DNA of 40,300 nt from Micromonospora inaquosa. Lineage in GTDB: Bacteria; Actinomycetota; Actinomycetes; Mycobacteriales; Micromonosporaceae. The stretch lies in NCBI RefSeq assembly GCF_003857055.1, contig NZ_QGSZ01000232.1:1-40300 (forward strand), given 5' to 3'. Shown here piece by piece: positions 21,775 to 29,402 of this stretch. Made by a program: the position numbers and the translations under genes. Under the pieces are notes generated by a model, which had not been told where the DNA came from, searched no databases, and saw only the letters and a program-made list of their open reading frames with translations. Positions within the stretch are counted from its first letter, which is position 1. Every line of letters begins with the position of its first letter.

Positions 21775-24236
21775 ATCCCGAGATCGTGACCCGGCTCGGT
21801 GAACTTTGGGCGTGGATCACGGCCCGGCCGTGGCTGGCGTTCTTCGTCCCGGTCTTCATCATCGGCGGTGTCGCCGCCCGGGACAAGGTGCTCGCCTGGC
21901 GGCACCAGCGCTACGTCACGGGGGCGCGGTGGCTGACGGTGGCCGCGCCGCCGGAGGTGACGCCGGAGTCGGCGGCGGCGTTCTGGACCACCATCATGGG
22001 CGTCCTCACGCCCTCGGTGTGGCGGCGGCGGATCTACGGCATGCCGCACATCGGCTGGGAGTACACCTGGACCGGCCGCACGCTGACGGTCCGGGTGTGG
22101 GTGCCCGGCACGGTGCCGCCCGGCGCGGTCGAGGCCGCGATCCGGGCGGCCTGGCCCGCCGCGACCCTCACCGTCACCGACGCCGCCGCGCCGATTCCCG
22201 CGACGGTGGTCGAGCAGGTCGGCGGGGCGCACTGGCCGCAGTCGGCCGACTCGCTGCCCCTGCGCAGCGAGCACGACGCCGACCCGCTGCGGGCGCTGCT
22301 GTCGGCCGGGGCCGAGGTCCGCGACCGCGAGCACGCGTGCGTGCAGATCCTGGCCCGACCGGCATCACCCCGGCGGCTACGCGCCGCCAGACGCACGGCG
22401 GCGGCGACAGGCACACACCCCCACGGGCGGCCAGATGTGGCCGCACGTGCCGTTTCCGGGGTCGCGCGGCTGCTCACCGAACCGCTGATCTGGGCCCTGG
22501 ACGTGTTCACACCCGGCTCGTCACGGCGGACACCGGCGCGTACGCCGGTGCGCTCCGGTGAGCGTGACCCGGTGGCCAACGCCGACGCCCGCACGATTGT
22601 CGACAAGGCGATTCGGGTGCCGCACTTCGAGATCGCGATCCGGTTCGCCGTCGCGGCCGACGCGGGCAAGACCCCGCCGGACAAGGCGCGCACGAAGCAG
22701 ATCCGCGAGCGCCTCGTCGGGCTCGGGCACACGATCGCCTCGGCCGCCGCGGCGTACACCGGCCCGAACCGGCTGCGCAGGATGAAGATGCCGCAGCCGG
22801 TGGCCACGATCGCCGGAAGGCGTCTACGGCGGGGGTTCTTGGCCACCGTGCCGGAACTCGCCGCCATGGCGGCTCTGCCCCAGGACGTGGCGGTGCCGGG
22901 CCTCGATCGGGCTCGGGCCAAGGCCGTGCCGGCGCCCGTGGCCGTGCCCTCCGGCGGGCGAGGGGTGAAGGTGCTGGGCCGCACGCAGATCGGCAACCAC
23001 TCCGTGGGCCTCAACGTCACCGACGCCCGCCAACACGTTCATCTGGTCGGTAAGACCGGCGTCGGCAAGAGCACGCTGATGCTGAACATGATCCTGGCCG
23101 ACATCAAGGCCGGTCGCGGAACGGTGGTCATCGACCCGCGAGGGGACTTGATCACCGACATCCTCGACCGGCTCCCCGCGACCTACGCCGATCGGATCGC
23201 GATCATCGACCCGGACCAGGAGCATCCGGCCTGCTTCAACCCGCTCGACGACCGGGGCGACCCGCATCTGGCTGTGGATAACTTGGTCGGGATCTTCGCG
23301 AAGATCTTCCAGGGGCAGTGGGGTCCGCGTATGGACGACACGATGCGGGTGGCCTGCCTGACGCTGATGCGCCACGCGAAGCCGACCCTCAGCCTCGTCC
23401 CGTCGCTGTTGCAGGACAAGGACTTCCGGGCCAGGTTCACCAACGGCCTGGACGACCCGGACGGCCTGGGCGGGTTCTGGCTCTGGTACGACGGCATCAA
23501 CGAGCAGTTCCGGGGCCAGGTCATCGCCCCCGTCCTGGCGCGCCTGCGGGCGTTCCTGCTGCGGGACTTCGTGAAGTCGGTCATCGGGAACACGAACAGC
23601 TCGTTCGACATGGGCAAGGTGCTCGACGGCGGCGTACTGCTGTGCCGGCTGCCGAAAGGCATCCTCGGTGAGGAGACCAGCCGCATCCTGGGTTCGCTGA
23701 TCGTCGCCCGGGTCTGGCAGGCCGCCATCGCACGAGCCAGCGTGCCCGAGGACCAGCGAAGAGACGCCAGTCTTTACATCGATGAATGTCAAAACTTCTT
23801 GACACTGCCGGGCAGCGTGGCCGACATGCTGGCCGAGGCGCGAGGGTTCCGGCTCGGCCTGGTCCTGGCTCACCAGGATCTGGCGCAGCTGCCCAAGGAC
23901 GTGGCGTCGGCGATCTCGGCCAACGCCCGCACGAAGCTGTTCTTCAACGTCGACCCGGGCGACGCCCGGGAGCTGTCGCGGCACACCAAGCCCGAGCTGG
24001 ACGAGCACGACCTCGCCCATCTCGACGTCTACACCGCCGCGGCCCGGCTGCTCGTCGGCAACCGGGAGCTTCCCGGGTTCACCTTCGTCACCAACCCGCC
24101 CGCGCCGATCGTCGGCGAGGCCACCGCGATCCGGCAGGCCCATGCCGCCGCCCACGCCGTCGACGGCGAGGAACCACCGATGCACCAGCTGGCCAAAACG
24201 GTCATGAAACGGCGGATGGAGCGTCGCGAGCGCTGA
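21771..24236 (+). CDS. VirD4/TraG-like type IV coupling ATPase
   Basis: An 821-residue protein. A single N-terminal membrane anchor lies at about 15-35 (WLAFFVPVFIIGGVAA). After a 380-residue soluble part comes a FtsK/HerA-type ATPase: Walker A VGKTGVGKSTLMLNM at about 425-440, a TVVIDPRGDLITDIL segment, and Walker B ASLYIDECQNFLTLPG at about 667-682. The sequence AHQDLAQLPKDVASAISANA and a NARTKLFFNVDPGDARELSR segment are typical of TraG/TraD-like coupling proteins that bring DNA to the channel. It closes the five-gene operon; a 205-base gap with a large hairpin and palindrome cluster D follows. Confidence 0.9.
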   Translation: MNPEIVTRLGELWAWITARPWLAFFVPVFIIGGVAARDKVLAWRHQRYVTGARWLTVAAPPEVTPESAAAFWTTIMGVLTPSVWRRRIYGMPHIGWEYTWTGRTLTVRVWVPGTVPPGAVEAAIRAAWPAATLTVTDAAAPIPATVVEQVGGAHWPQSADSLPLRSEHDADPLRALLSAGAEVRDREHACVQILARPASPRRLRAARRTAAATGTHPHGRPDVAARAVSGVARLLTEPLIWALDVFTPGSSRRTPARTPVRSGERDPVANADARTIVDKAIRVPHFEIAIRFAVAADAGKTPPDKARTKQIRERLVGLGHTIASAAAAYTGPNRLRRMKMPQPVATIAGRRLRRGFLATVPELAAMAALPQDVAVPGLDRARAKAVPAPVAVPSGGRGVKVLGRTQIGNHSVGLNVTDARQHVHLVGKTGVGKSTLMLNMILADIKAGRGTVVIDPRGDLITDILDRLPATYADRIAIIDPDQEHPACFNPLDDRGDPHLAVDNLVGIFAKIFQGQWGPRMDDTMRVACLTLMRHAKPTLSLVPSLLQDKDFRARFTNGLDDPDGLGGFWLWYDGINEQFRGQVIAPVLARLRAFLLRDFVKSVIGNTNSSFDMGKVLDGGVLLCRLPKGILGEETSRILGSLIVARVWQAAIARASVPEDQRRDASLYIDECQNFLTLPGSVADMLAEARGFRLGLVLAHQDLAQLPKDVASAISANARTKLFFNVDPGDARELSRHTKPELDEHDLAHLDVYTAAARLLVGNRELPGFTFVTNPPAPIVGEATAIRQAHAAAHAVDGEEPPMHQLAKTVMKRRMERRER

Positions 24237-24279
24237 TCAAGCCCGCTCGCCTGGGTCCTCGGCCGGGTGCGGCATTGGG

Positions 24280-24322
24280 GGCTCGTTTGGGGGTGTCTGC
24301 GACACGAGACCCCAGGCGAGCC
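24280..24322. other. Large interrupted hairpin, candidate transfer origin or terminator
   Basis: Nested complementary segments: GGCTCG with CGAGCC (outer), GGGG with CCCC (middle), and GTGTC with GACAC around a TGC loop (inner). It lies 43 bases after the coupling-protein stop and 120 bases before the replication-relaxation gene. No T-tract follows, which weakens a simple terminator reading. Transfer origins often carry such interrupted inverted repeats next to relaxase genes, but no nick site can be identified. Confidence 0.4.
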
Positions 24323-24334
24323 CCCCGACCAGCG

Positions 24335-24384
24335 CCTGTCAGGTGTCTGAGCTGCCCAAACCCGGCCTGCCGCAGCCCTGACAG
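24335..24384. promoter_or_regulatory. Palindrome cluster D
   Basis: CCTGTCAGGT at 24335-24344 and CCTGACAG at 24377-24384, opposite in orientation and 42 bases apart. They sit upstream of the replication-relaxation gene at 24442. Confidence 0.65.
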
Positions 24385-24441
24385 CAAGATCAACCTATCC
24401 AGACTCCCTACAGGGTTTCTCTCTCCCGGGGGTATCTACCT

Positions 24442-25299
24442 ATGCCGCAATCGCGCTCTGATGGCCTGCTGGCCATCTACCCGCACATCACCTCCCGTGA
24501 CCGTCAGCTGCTCCAGTTGCTCGACGACCACCAGGTCCTCACCACCGATCAGATCCACGCCCTGTTCTTCCTGGCCCGGCGTACCTGCCAGATCCGCCTC
24601 GGTGAGCTGTACCGGCTGGGGCTGCTGGACCGGTTCCGGTTCGCCCGCGACGGCGGCGGCTCGCAGCCCTGGCACTGGACGCTCGGCTACAACGGTCACC
24701 GGTTTCAGGCCGCAGCCCACAACCGGCCCGAGCCCACCGCTCGCACCAGCCGCCAGCAGATGCAACGGCTGTCAGCCAATCCGAATCTGACGCACCTGCT
24801 TACGGCCACCGAGTTCGGCGTCCGGCTGTGGGCGTACGCCCGCAGCCACCCGGCCGCCGAGCTGTCGCGGTGGTGGCCGGAGACGAAGACAGCGGCCCGG
24901 TTCTCACCGGTCACCCCGGACGGGCACGGCCTGTGGAGCGAGGACGGCACGACGGTCGGGTATTGGCTGGAGGCCGACACCGGCAGCGAGCCCCTGGGCA
25001 AGCTGGCCGCCAAGCTGGACAAGTACGCGGCCCTGGCCCGCAAGGGAGGCCCGCGCTATCCGGTGCTGTTCTGGCTGCCGACGGAGGACCGTGAAGAACA
25101 CCTCCACGCGTACCTGCGCGGCCGGCGGCCCGAAGGGGTCGCTGTCGCCACCGCGACCTACAGTAGCGATCCCGCCGACGCCGGATGGCTTCCCGTCGGC
25201 GATACGCAGCGCGTGCGCCTGGCCGGGCTGCCCAGCGACCATGGCCGCGTGGTCGCCGCCAACTCGAACTACGACGAGAACGGAGTCTTCCTGACCTGA
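24442..25299 (+). CDS. Replication-relaxation family protein (MobA/relaxase-associated)
   Basis: A 285-residue protein of the replication-relaxation (Replic_Relax) type. The N-terminus is a winged helix (ITSRDRQLLQLLDDHQVLTT, then DQIHALFFLARRTCQIRLGE), typical of this family. The central part (DGHGLWSEDGTTVGYWLEAD, then EPLGKLAAKLDKYAAL) has the acidic EADTGSEPLGKL pattern, resembling a nuclease-like fold as in type II restriction-type folds. Such proteins are found next to type IV secretion genes in actinobacterial elements and are thought to process DNA for transfer or replication. No classical relaxase is present in the window, so this may be the only DNA-processing protein. Confidence 0.8.
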   Translation: MPQSRSDGLLAIYPHITSRDRQLLQLLDDHQVLTTDQIHALFFLARRTCQIRLGELYRLGLLDRFRFARDGGGSQPWHWTLGYNGHRFQAAAHNRPEPTARTSRQQMQRLSANPNLTHLLTATEFGVRLWAYARSHPAAELSRWWPETKTAARFSPVTPDGHGLWSEDGTTVGYWLEADTGSEPLGKLAAKLDKYAALARKGGPRYPVLFWLPTEDREEHLHAYLRGRRPEGVAVATATYSSDPADAGWLPVGDTQRVRLAGLPSDHGRVVAANSNYDENGVFLT

Positions 25300-25384
25300 C
25301 ACAACCTGGCAGCCCCAAGCCCGAACCTGTCAGTCCAGGTCAGGGGCATGGTCGGCTTTCCTGGCAGGGGTTGTGCTGACAGGT
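25294..25384. promoter_or_regulatory. Palindrome cluster E
   Basis: ACCTGACA at 25294 (over the stop codon), ACCTGGCAG at 25304, ACCTGTCAG at 25325, CCTGGCAGG at 25360 and CTGACAGGT at 25376. The cluster precedes the long right-arm gene series that begins at 25612. Confidence 0.65.
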
Positions 25385-25611
25385 CGCCTCGCTACGGTGC
25401 AGCTTCTTCTCTTTCCTTCTGTTCGCACCGTCGCCCGTCTGTCCTTCCTGGACCTGCCCGCGCCAGCGGGATCGCATAGCCCACCTTCTGGTCGGCTCCG
25501 ATCCCCGCCCCGCGCCTCTCACGGCAGCACCCAGGCCCAGACGTCGCGATCCGGTGGCACCACCAGCACGGCAAACCCCAACCCACTCCTTCGCGAAGGG
25601 AGCACCCCGCC
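25300..25611. other. Leader region of the right accessory series
   Basis: A 312-base gap without a supported gene. Its first third holds palindrome cluster E. The middle is pyrimidine-rich (CTTCTTCTCTTTCCTTC around 25400), which is unusual for this DNA. A perfect palindrome, CCTTCGCGAAGG, lies at 25588-25599 and overlaps the ribosome binding site (AAGGGAG) of the next gene. Confidence 0.5.
25588..25599 (+). promoter_or_regulatory. 12-bp palindrome overlapping a ribosome binding site
   Basis: CCTTCGCGAAGG is a perfect palindrome. Its right half merges with the AAGGGAG ribosome binding site of the gene at 25612, so a hairpin or bound protein there would block translation initiation. Confidence 0.4.
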
Positions 25612-26322
25612 ATGCCCACCAACACCCCGCTCACCGACCAGGTCGTCACCGTCGTGTTCAACCCCGGCGAGGACGCCGACTGGTTTTCCGCCTCCGAGAA
25701 GGTCAACGACCTCCTCAACGCCAATGGCACCCCCGCCCGACGCTTCCACGTCCGGCACCGCCGGTTCATCGGCTGGATCACCCGGTTCCTCGACTACTAC
25801 CTCCTCGACACCGCACGCCGGTTCGGCGCCATCACCAAGGCCGCCGGAGGCCGCAAGAGCCGCCTCGACCTCAACGGAGCCGCCGCAGCCGCCGCGACCC
25901 ATGCCCGCCTTCGCTGGCACGCCTGGAACCAGTACATGAACTCCACCCCGGCCACCGCTCGGCCCGCCCGACCGTGGGAGGACTACCTCGCCCAGCACCA
26001 GGCCGACCCGTCCAAGGTCACCCTCAACGAGGCCCGCCGCCGGTTCCACGCACAGCCTCGCGTCATCGCGATGCTCGCCAGCGCTGGCAACTACGAGTTC
26101 GACCCCGACGAGCTGACCGCCTACCAGGCCGGAGAGCACGCCTACGCCGGGCTGCACTGGCGCATGGCCATCGTCGGGGATCTGCTGATCACCGCCGAAG
26201 GCAAGGTCCTCAAGCCGTCCAGCGACACCATCGCCGACCGGCTGCGCTTCCTGAACGAGGCCATCAAGTACCTGCGGACGCTCAAGCCCAGCGCCCGCCT
26301 GTGCGCGGTCACCATCGCCTAA
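25612..26322 (+). CDS. Hypothetical protein, 236 residues
   Basis: Not recognised. It has a good ribosome binding site (GGGAG) and normal codon use. The N-terminus is beta-like (DQVVTVVFNPGEDADWF), followed by basic and aromatic helices (HVRHRRFIGWITRFLDYYLL). A WHAWNQYMNSTP segment and a later LTAYQAGEHAYAGLHWRMAI segment follow, and the protein ends LKPSARLCAVTIA. No Cys clusters or membrane helices are present. The strongly basic middle could bind nucleic acid. It opens the right accessory series and is followed by a hairpin. Confidence 0.65.
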   Translation: MPTNTPLTDQVVTVVFNPGEDADWFSASEKVNDLLNANGTPARRFHVRHRRFIGWITRFLDYYLLDTARRFGAITKAAGGRKSRLDLNGAAAAAATHARLRWHAWNQYMNSTPATARPARPWEDYLAQHQADPSKVTLNEARRRFHAQPRVIAMLASAGNYEFDPDELTAYQAGEHAYAGLHWRMAIVGDLLITAEGKVLKPSSDTIADRLRFLNEAIKYLRTLKPSARLCAVTIA

Positions 26323-26342
26323 CCCACCCACCAACTCGAGGA

Positions 26343-26367
26343 CCGGTCGCAGCCCAGCTGCGACCGG
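26343..26367 (+). terminator. Hairpin after the 25612 gene
   Basis: A perfect 11-bp stem (CCGGTCGCAGC) with a CCA loop, beginning 20 bases after the stop. It is followed by CCTTCGCC, without a T-tract, so it may attenuate rather than end transcription. Confidence 0.5.
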
Positions 26368-26407
26368 CCTTCGCCATGCCCACCCACATCCCCACGAAGG
26401 AGCCGCC

Positions 26408-27115
26408 ATGTTCCTCGCCGACCCCGCACTGCGGCTGATCGCCGCCTCCACCAACGACGTGCTGCCCGAGCAGCTGTGGCGCTACGACACCGGCACCGAG
26501 GACGCCTTCGGCGACCTCGCCCGCATCCTGCACAAGACCGCCATGGCCTACAACACCAGCAGCGCCGACCTCGACAGCCCGGCCCCGCGGCCGTCCTTCG
26601 GCCTCCGGCCCACCGGCACCGGCGCGGCGATGCAGGACGTGCTCGCCACGATCGACCAGCGCGCCGCCATGGAACGGCACACCGTCATCACCGGCAGCCT
26701 GCTCGACCTGTACGGGGCCTGGCGGCGGCACCGCCCGCTCAACCACGGCGAGCAGCGCCACCTGCTGCTGCGCTCCGGCGACCCGGGCCACGGCGTGGCC
26801 ACCCTGCAGCGCTTCACCCACCATCAGTGGCGGGTGACCGCCGACGCCGAGGCCGCGCAGGCGTTCGCGGTGCCGTACCCGAACCGAATGGTCGGTGTGC
26901 TCGTCGAAACCGAGGACGGGATCTGGCAGCCGACCGCCTGCACCGACGCGGCCCAGATCGCCTCCGGCACGGCCTACCGGCTGCCGGTCCGCGACGACCT
27001 CGCCACCGCCTGCCGGTCGCTGCTGCGCTGGTGGGCGCTGCGGCACTCGGCCGCCTGGCGCAGCCGCAACCCCGACCAGCTCACCCCAACCGAGCTGGAC
27101 CAGCTCGCCGAGTAG
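26408..27115 (+). CDS. Hypothetical protein, 235 residues
   Basis: Not recognised. The ATG at 26408 has AAGGAG upstream. The protein is soluble and rich in Ala, Arg and Trp, with an N-terminal helix (LADPALRLIAASTNDVLPE), a linker rich in Pro, and a C-terminal half with FTHHQWRVTADAEAAQAFAV, MVGVLVETEDGIWQPTACTD and RSLLRWWALRHSAAWRSRN. No zinc ligands, nucleotide-binding or nuclease motif is visible. It is separated from the next gene by nine bases, so the two form an operon. Confidence 0.65.
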   Translation: MFLADPALRLIAASTNDVLPEQLWRYDTGTEDAFGDLARILHKTAMAYNTSSADLDSPAPRPSFGLRPTGTGAAMQDVLATIDQRAAMERHTVITGSLLDLYGAWRRHRPLNHGEQRHLLLRSGDPGHGVATLQRFTHHQWRVTADAEAAQAFAVPYPNRMVGVLVETEDGIWQPTACTDAAQIASGTAYRLPVRDDLATACRSLLRWWALRHSAAWRSRNPDQLTPTELDQLAE

Positions 27116-27124
27116 GAGGCCGCC

Positions 27125-27715
27125 ATGCTCAACATCGACTCGGTCGGCCGCCGGATCGCCCGGCTCACCGGCCGCACCCTCGACCAGCACGCCACCGACC
27201 CGGTACCGGCCGCCGCCGACCTCCCCAAGGCCGCCGACACGATGCGCCGTCACCGGCTGGAGCTGCTGCTCACCGTCGACCGGCTGCGGACCGCGCTGAT
27301 CAACGAGGACGACCTGTCCACGTCGATCACGGCGCTGACCGGGCCGCTGGACGCCATCGCGAAGCTGGGCCGCGAGTACCGGTACGCCCGCAACTGGGCC
27401 GAGACCCTGCTCAGCGACGACGAGCGCACCGCGTACGCCGACGCCAACCCCGGCGCGGTGCTGCGGCGGCGCTTCGTCAACCCGGGCGACACGACCCTCG
27501 TCGTCCTGCCGCACACCGATGCCTGCCGCAAGCAGCACCTGGCCGGGCGGCGCACCCGCGTGCGGATCGGCCGGGCAGACGCCGAACTCGACCTGACGGT
27601 CGGCCCCGGCCAGCTGCGCCTCTCCCACGCCGACGCCGGGATCTACCACGACCCGGCCCACGGCTTCTACGTCCTGGAGCCCGCGGCCACCGAGGCCGCC
27701 GCCTCCGGCGACTGA
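27125..27715 (+). CDS. Hypothetical protein, 196 residues
   Basis: Not recognised. Its ribosome binding site (AGGAGG at 27115-27120) overlaps the preceding stop. The N-terminal 110 residues are helical (LPKAADTMRRHRLELLLTVD, then DDLSTSITALTGPLDAIAKL), suggesting a coiled or helical bundle. Residues of about 120 to 185 are beta-rich (TTLVVLPHTDACRKQHLAGR, AELDLTVGPGQLRLSHADAG). It ends with an Ala/Thr/Glu tail. It follows the 26408 gene closely and both precede the winged-helix protein gene by about 185 bases. Confidence 0.65.
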   Translation: MLNIDSVGRRIARLTGRTLDQHATDPVPAAADLPKAADTMRRHRLELLLTVDRLRTALINEDDLSTSITALTGPLDAIAKLGREYRYARNWAETLLSDDERTAYADANPGAVLRRRFVNPGDTTLVVLPHTDACRKQHLAGRRTRVRIGRADAELDLTVGPGQLRLSHADAGIYHDPAHGFYVLEPAATEAAASGD

Positions 27716-27900
27716 TCCTCCCCGGCGGCCACCGGCCGCCATCCCAGGCCACCGGGCCGCCCCTCGCAGCACCCCATGACGGCAGCGCACCGCTCCACGC
27801 GCCTGCCGCGATACCTGCTGCCCGCGACCCGGCGCACCACAGCACGGCACACCGACGTGCCGCGCTGCCAACCCACAAGTCCCAGAAAGGGGACACCACC

Positions 27901-29298
27901 ATGCAGCACGACCTGTCCACCATGACGCCCGCCACTCAGGCGGTCTTCAACGCCCTGCACTACCTCGGCCAGGGCAACGTCCACGAGCTGGCCAACCAGT
28001 CCGGTAAGGCCCGATCGACTGTCGACAAGGCGATCAAGACCCTGTCCGACGCCGGTCTGATCGTCCCGGTCGACACCGACACCGACGCCGCCGAGGGCGT
28101 CCCCACCCGCTGGACCATGGCCGAGGGCGTCACGGAAGCCGTCACCTCCGACGAGGCCGACCCGGACCTCGGGCAGGGCAACGACATCAACGACACCGGC
28201 CTCACCGGCGACACCGAGGCCGACATCACCCCGGGCCTCGGGGCCGGCGAGGCCGGCGACAACCTGGCCGACGACCCGGAGCCCGGCACGGAGCTGGACG
28301 GCGGCGACTCCACCGGCCAGGACGGCGCCGACGACCAGGCCGCCAGCAACGACGGCGAGGACGCGAACCCGGACAGCGCCGACGCCGGGGCGGACAGCGA
28401 CAGCCAGGACTCGGACCACGAGGACGACGACGAGTCGGAGGGCGAGCCCGTCCGGGCGGCCGTCACGGTCGTGCAGCAGAGCCGTCCCGGCGACCGCAAG
28501 GTCATGACGATCAAAGCGGTCATCGCCGAGTACGGCGACGACGGCGCGACCCTCGACGAGATCGTCAACGAGAGCGGCATCGGGCACCCGACCGCCTCCC
28601 GGCTGCTGGCCGCGATGGAGCAGGCCGACGCCGCCCGCCGTCTGCCGGGTATCCCGCGCCGGTGGATCGTCGGACCGACCAAGGCCAGCGAGGTCGACCC
28701 GAACCCGGAGCCGCCCCGCTGCCCGGTCTGCTTCCAGGTGGTCAAGGGCGTCACGGAATCGCCCGAGGCGGTCGCCCTGGTGCAGTCCTTGATCCGCTCC
28801 GACGGCACGATCCACGTCGTCGCCGAGGACGGCACCGGGCACGTCGTGAAGCTGCCCAAGCGGCTGCCGCCGCGCACGGTGAGCACCGCGACGGCCGGGG
28901 CGGTCCGCCGCACCGACCTGACGGTCAACGGCGACGGCAGCCAGCCGTTCGCCAAGGGCGAGCTGGAGAAGCTGACCCTGGCCGTGCTGGCGGCCAACCC
29001 CGGCCGCTCGATGTCGCCGCAGGAGATCGCCACCACGATCAGCGCCCAGCTCGGCGGGCGCAACGTCAGCTCCGGGGCGGTGCGCAACAACTGCACCAAG
29101 GCCGCCGCCAAGGGCGACATCGAGATGGTCTCTGACGCCCCGCTCACCTTCGCCTACCCGGCCCCGGCCGGCGAGGGCGAGACGGCCGAGGCCGAGACCT
29201 CGAACGCCACCGCTCGTGCCGACGCCACGTCCGAGACGGTCGACGCCGAGGCAAGCAACACCAGGGCCGAGAACTCCTCGGGCAACGAGCAGTCCTGA
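27901..29298 (+). CDS. Multi-winged-helix DNA-binding protein with a long acidic linker
   Basis: A 465-residue protein of unusual layout. Residues 1 to 75 form a MarR-like winged helix (VHELANQSGKARSTVDKAIK, then TLSDAGLIV). Residues of about 80 to 190 form a highly acidic disordered linker made mostly of Asp, Glu, Gly, Ala and Ser. Residues of about 200 to 270 form a second winged helix (VIAEYGDDGATLDEIVNESG, then GHPTASRLLAAMEQAD). A CPVC pair follows at about 280, and residues of about 350 to 420 form a third (LAANPGRSMSPQEIATTISA, then SSGAVRNNCTKAAAKGD). The tail is Ala/Glu-rich. The ATG at 27901 has AAAGGGG upstream. A chromatin-like or partition role is possible; no family was recognised beyond the winged-helix modules. 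Confidence 0.75.
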   Translation: MQHDLSTMTPATQAVFNALHYLGQGNVHELANQSGKARSTVDKAIKTLSDAGLIVPVDTDTDAAEGVPTRWTMAEGVTEAVTSDEADPDLGQGNDINDTGLTGDTEADITPGLGAGEAGDNLADDPEPGTELDGGDSTGQDGADDQAASNDGEDANPDSADAGADSDSQDSDHEDDDESEGEPVRAAVTVVQQSRPGDRKVMTIKAVIAEYGDDGATLDEIVNESGIGHPTASRLLAAMEQADAARRLPGIPRRWIVGPTKASEVDPNPEPPRCPVCFQVVKGVTESPEAVALVQSLIRSDGTIHVVAEDGTGHVVKLPKRLPPRTVSTATAGAVRRTDLTVNGDGSQPFAKGELEKLTLAVLAANPGRSMSPQEIATTISAQLGGRNVSSGAVRNNCTKAAAKGDIEMVSDAPLTFAYPAPAGEGETAEAETSNATARADATSETVDAEASNTRAENSSGNEQS

Positions 29299-29306
29299 TG
29301 ACAACG

Positions 29307-29333
29307 CCGGGGCCGGGCAACGCCCGGCCCCGG
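29307..29333 (+). terminator. GC hairpin after the winged-helix gene
   Basis: A perfect 12-bp stem (CCGGGGCCGGGC) with an AAC loop, eight bases after the stop. There is no T-tract, so it could be a stabilising or attenuating element. Confidence 0.45.
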
Positions 29334-29402
29334 CCGCGCCGCCACCCATACCTGGGCCGAGCCATGTGGCTCGGCCCTTCCCACTTCCGAAAGGAGAACC
29401 CC

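Noticed and set aside
26309..27871. A 520-residue open frame on the minus strand
   Set aside because: It lies antisense to the two coupled plus-strand genes at 26408 and 27125, which have proper binding sites and protein-like composition.
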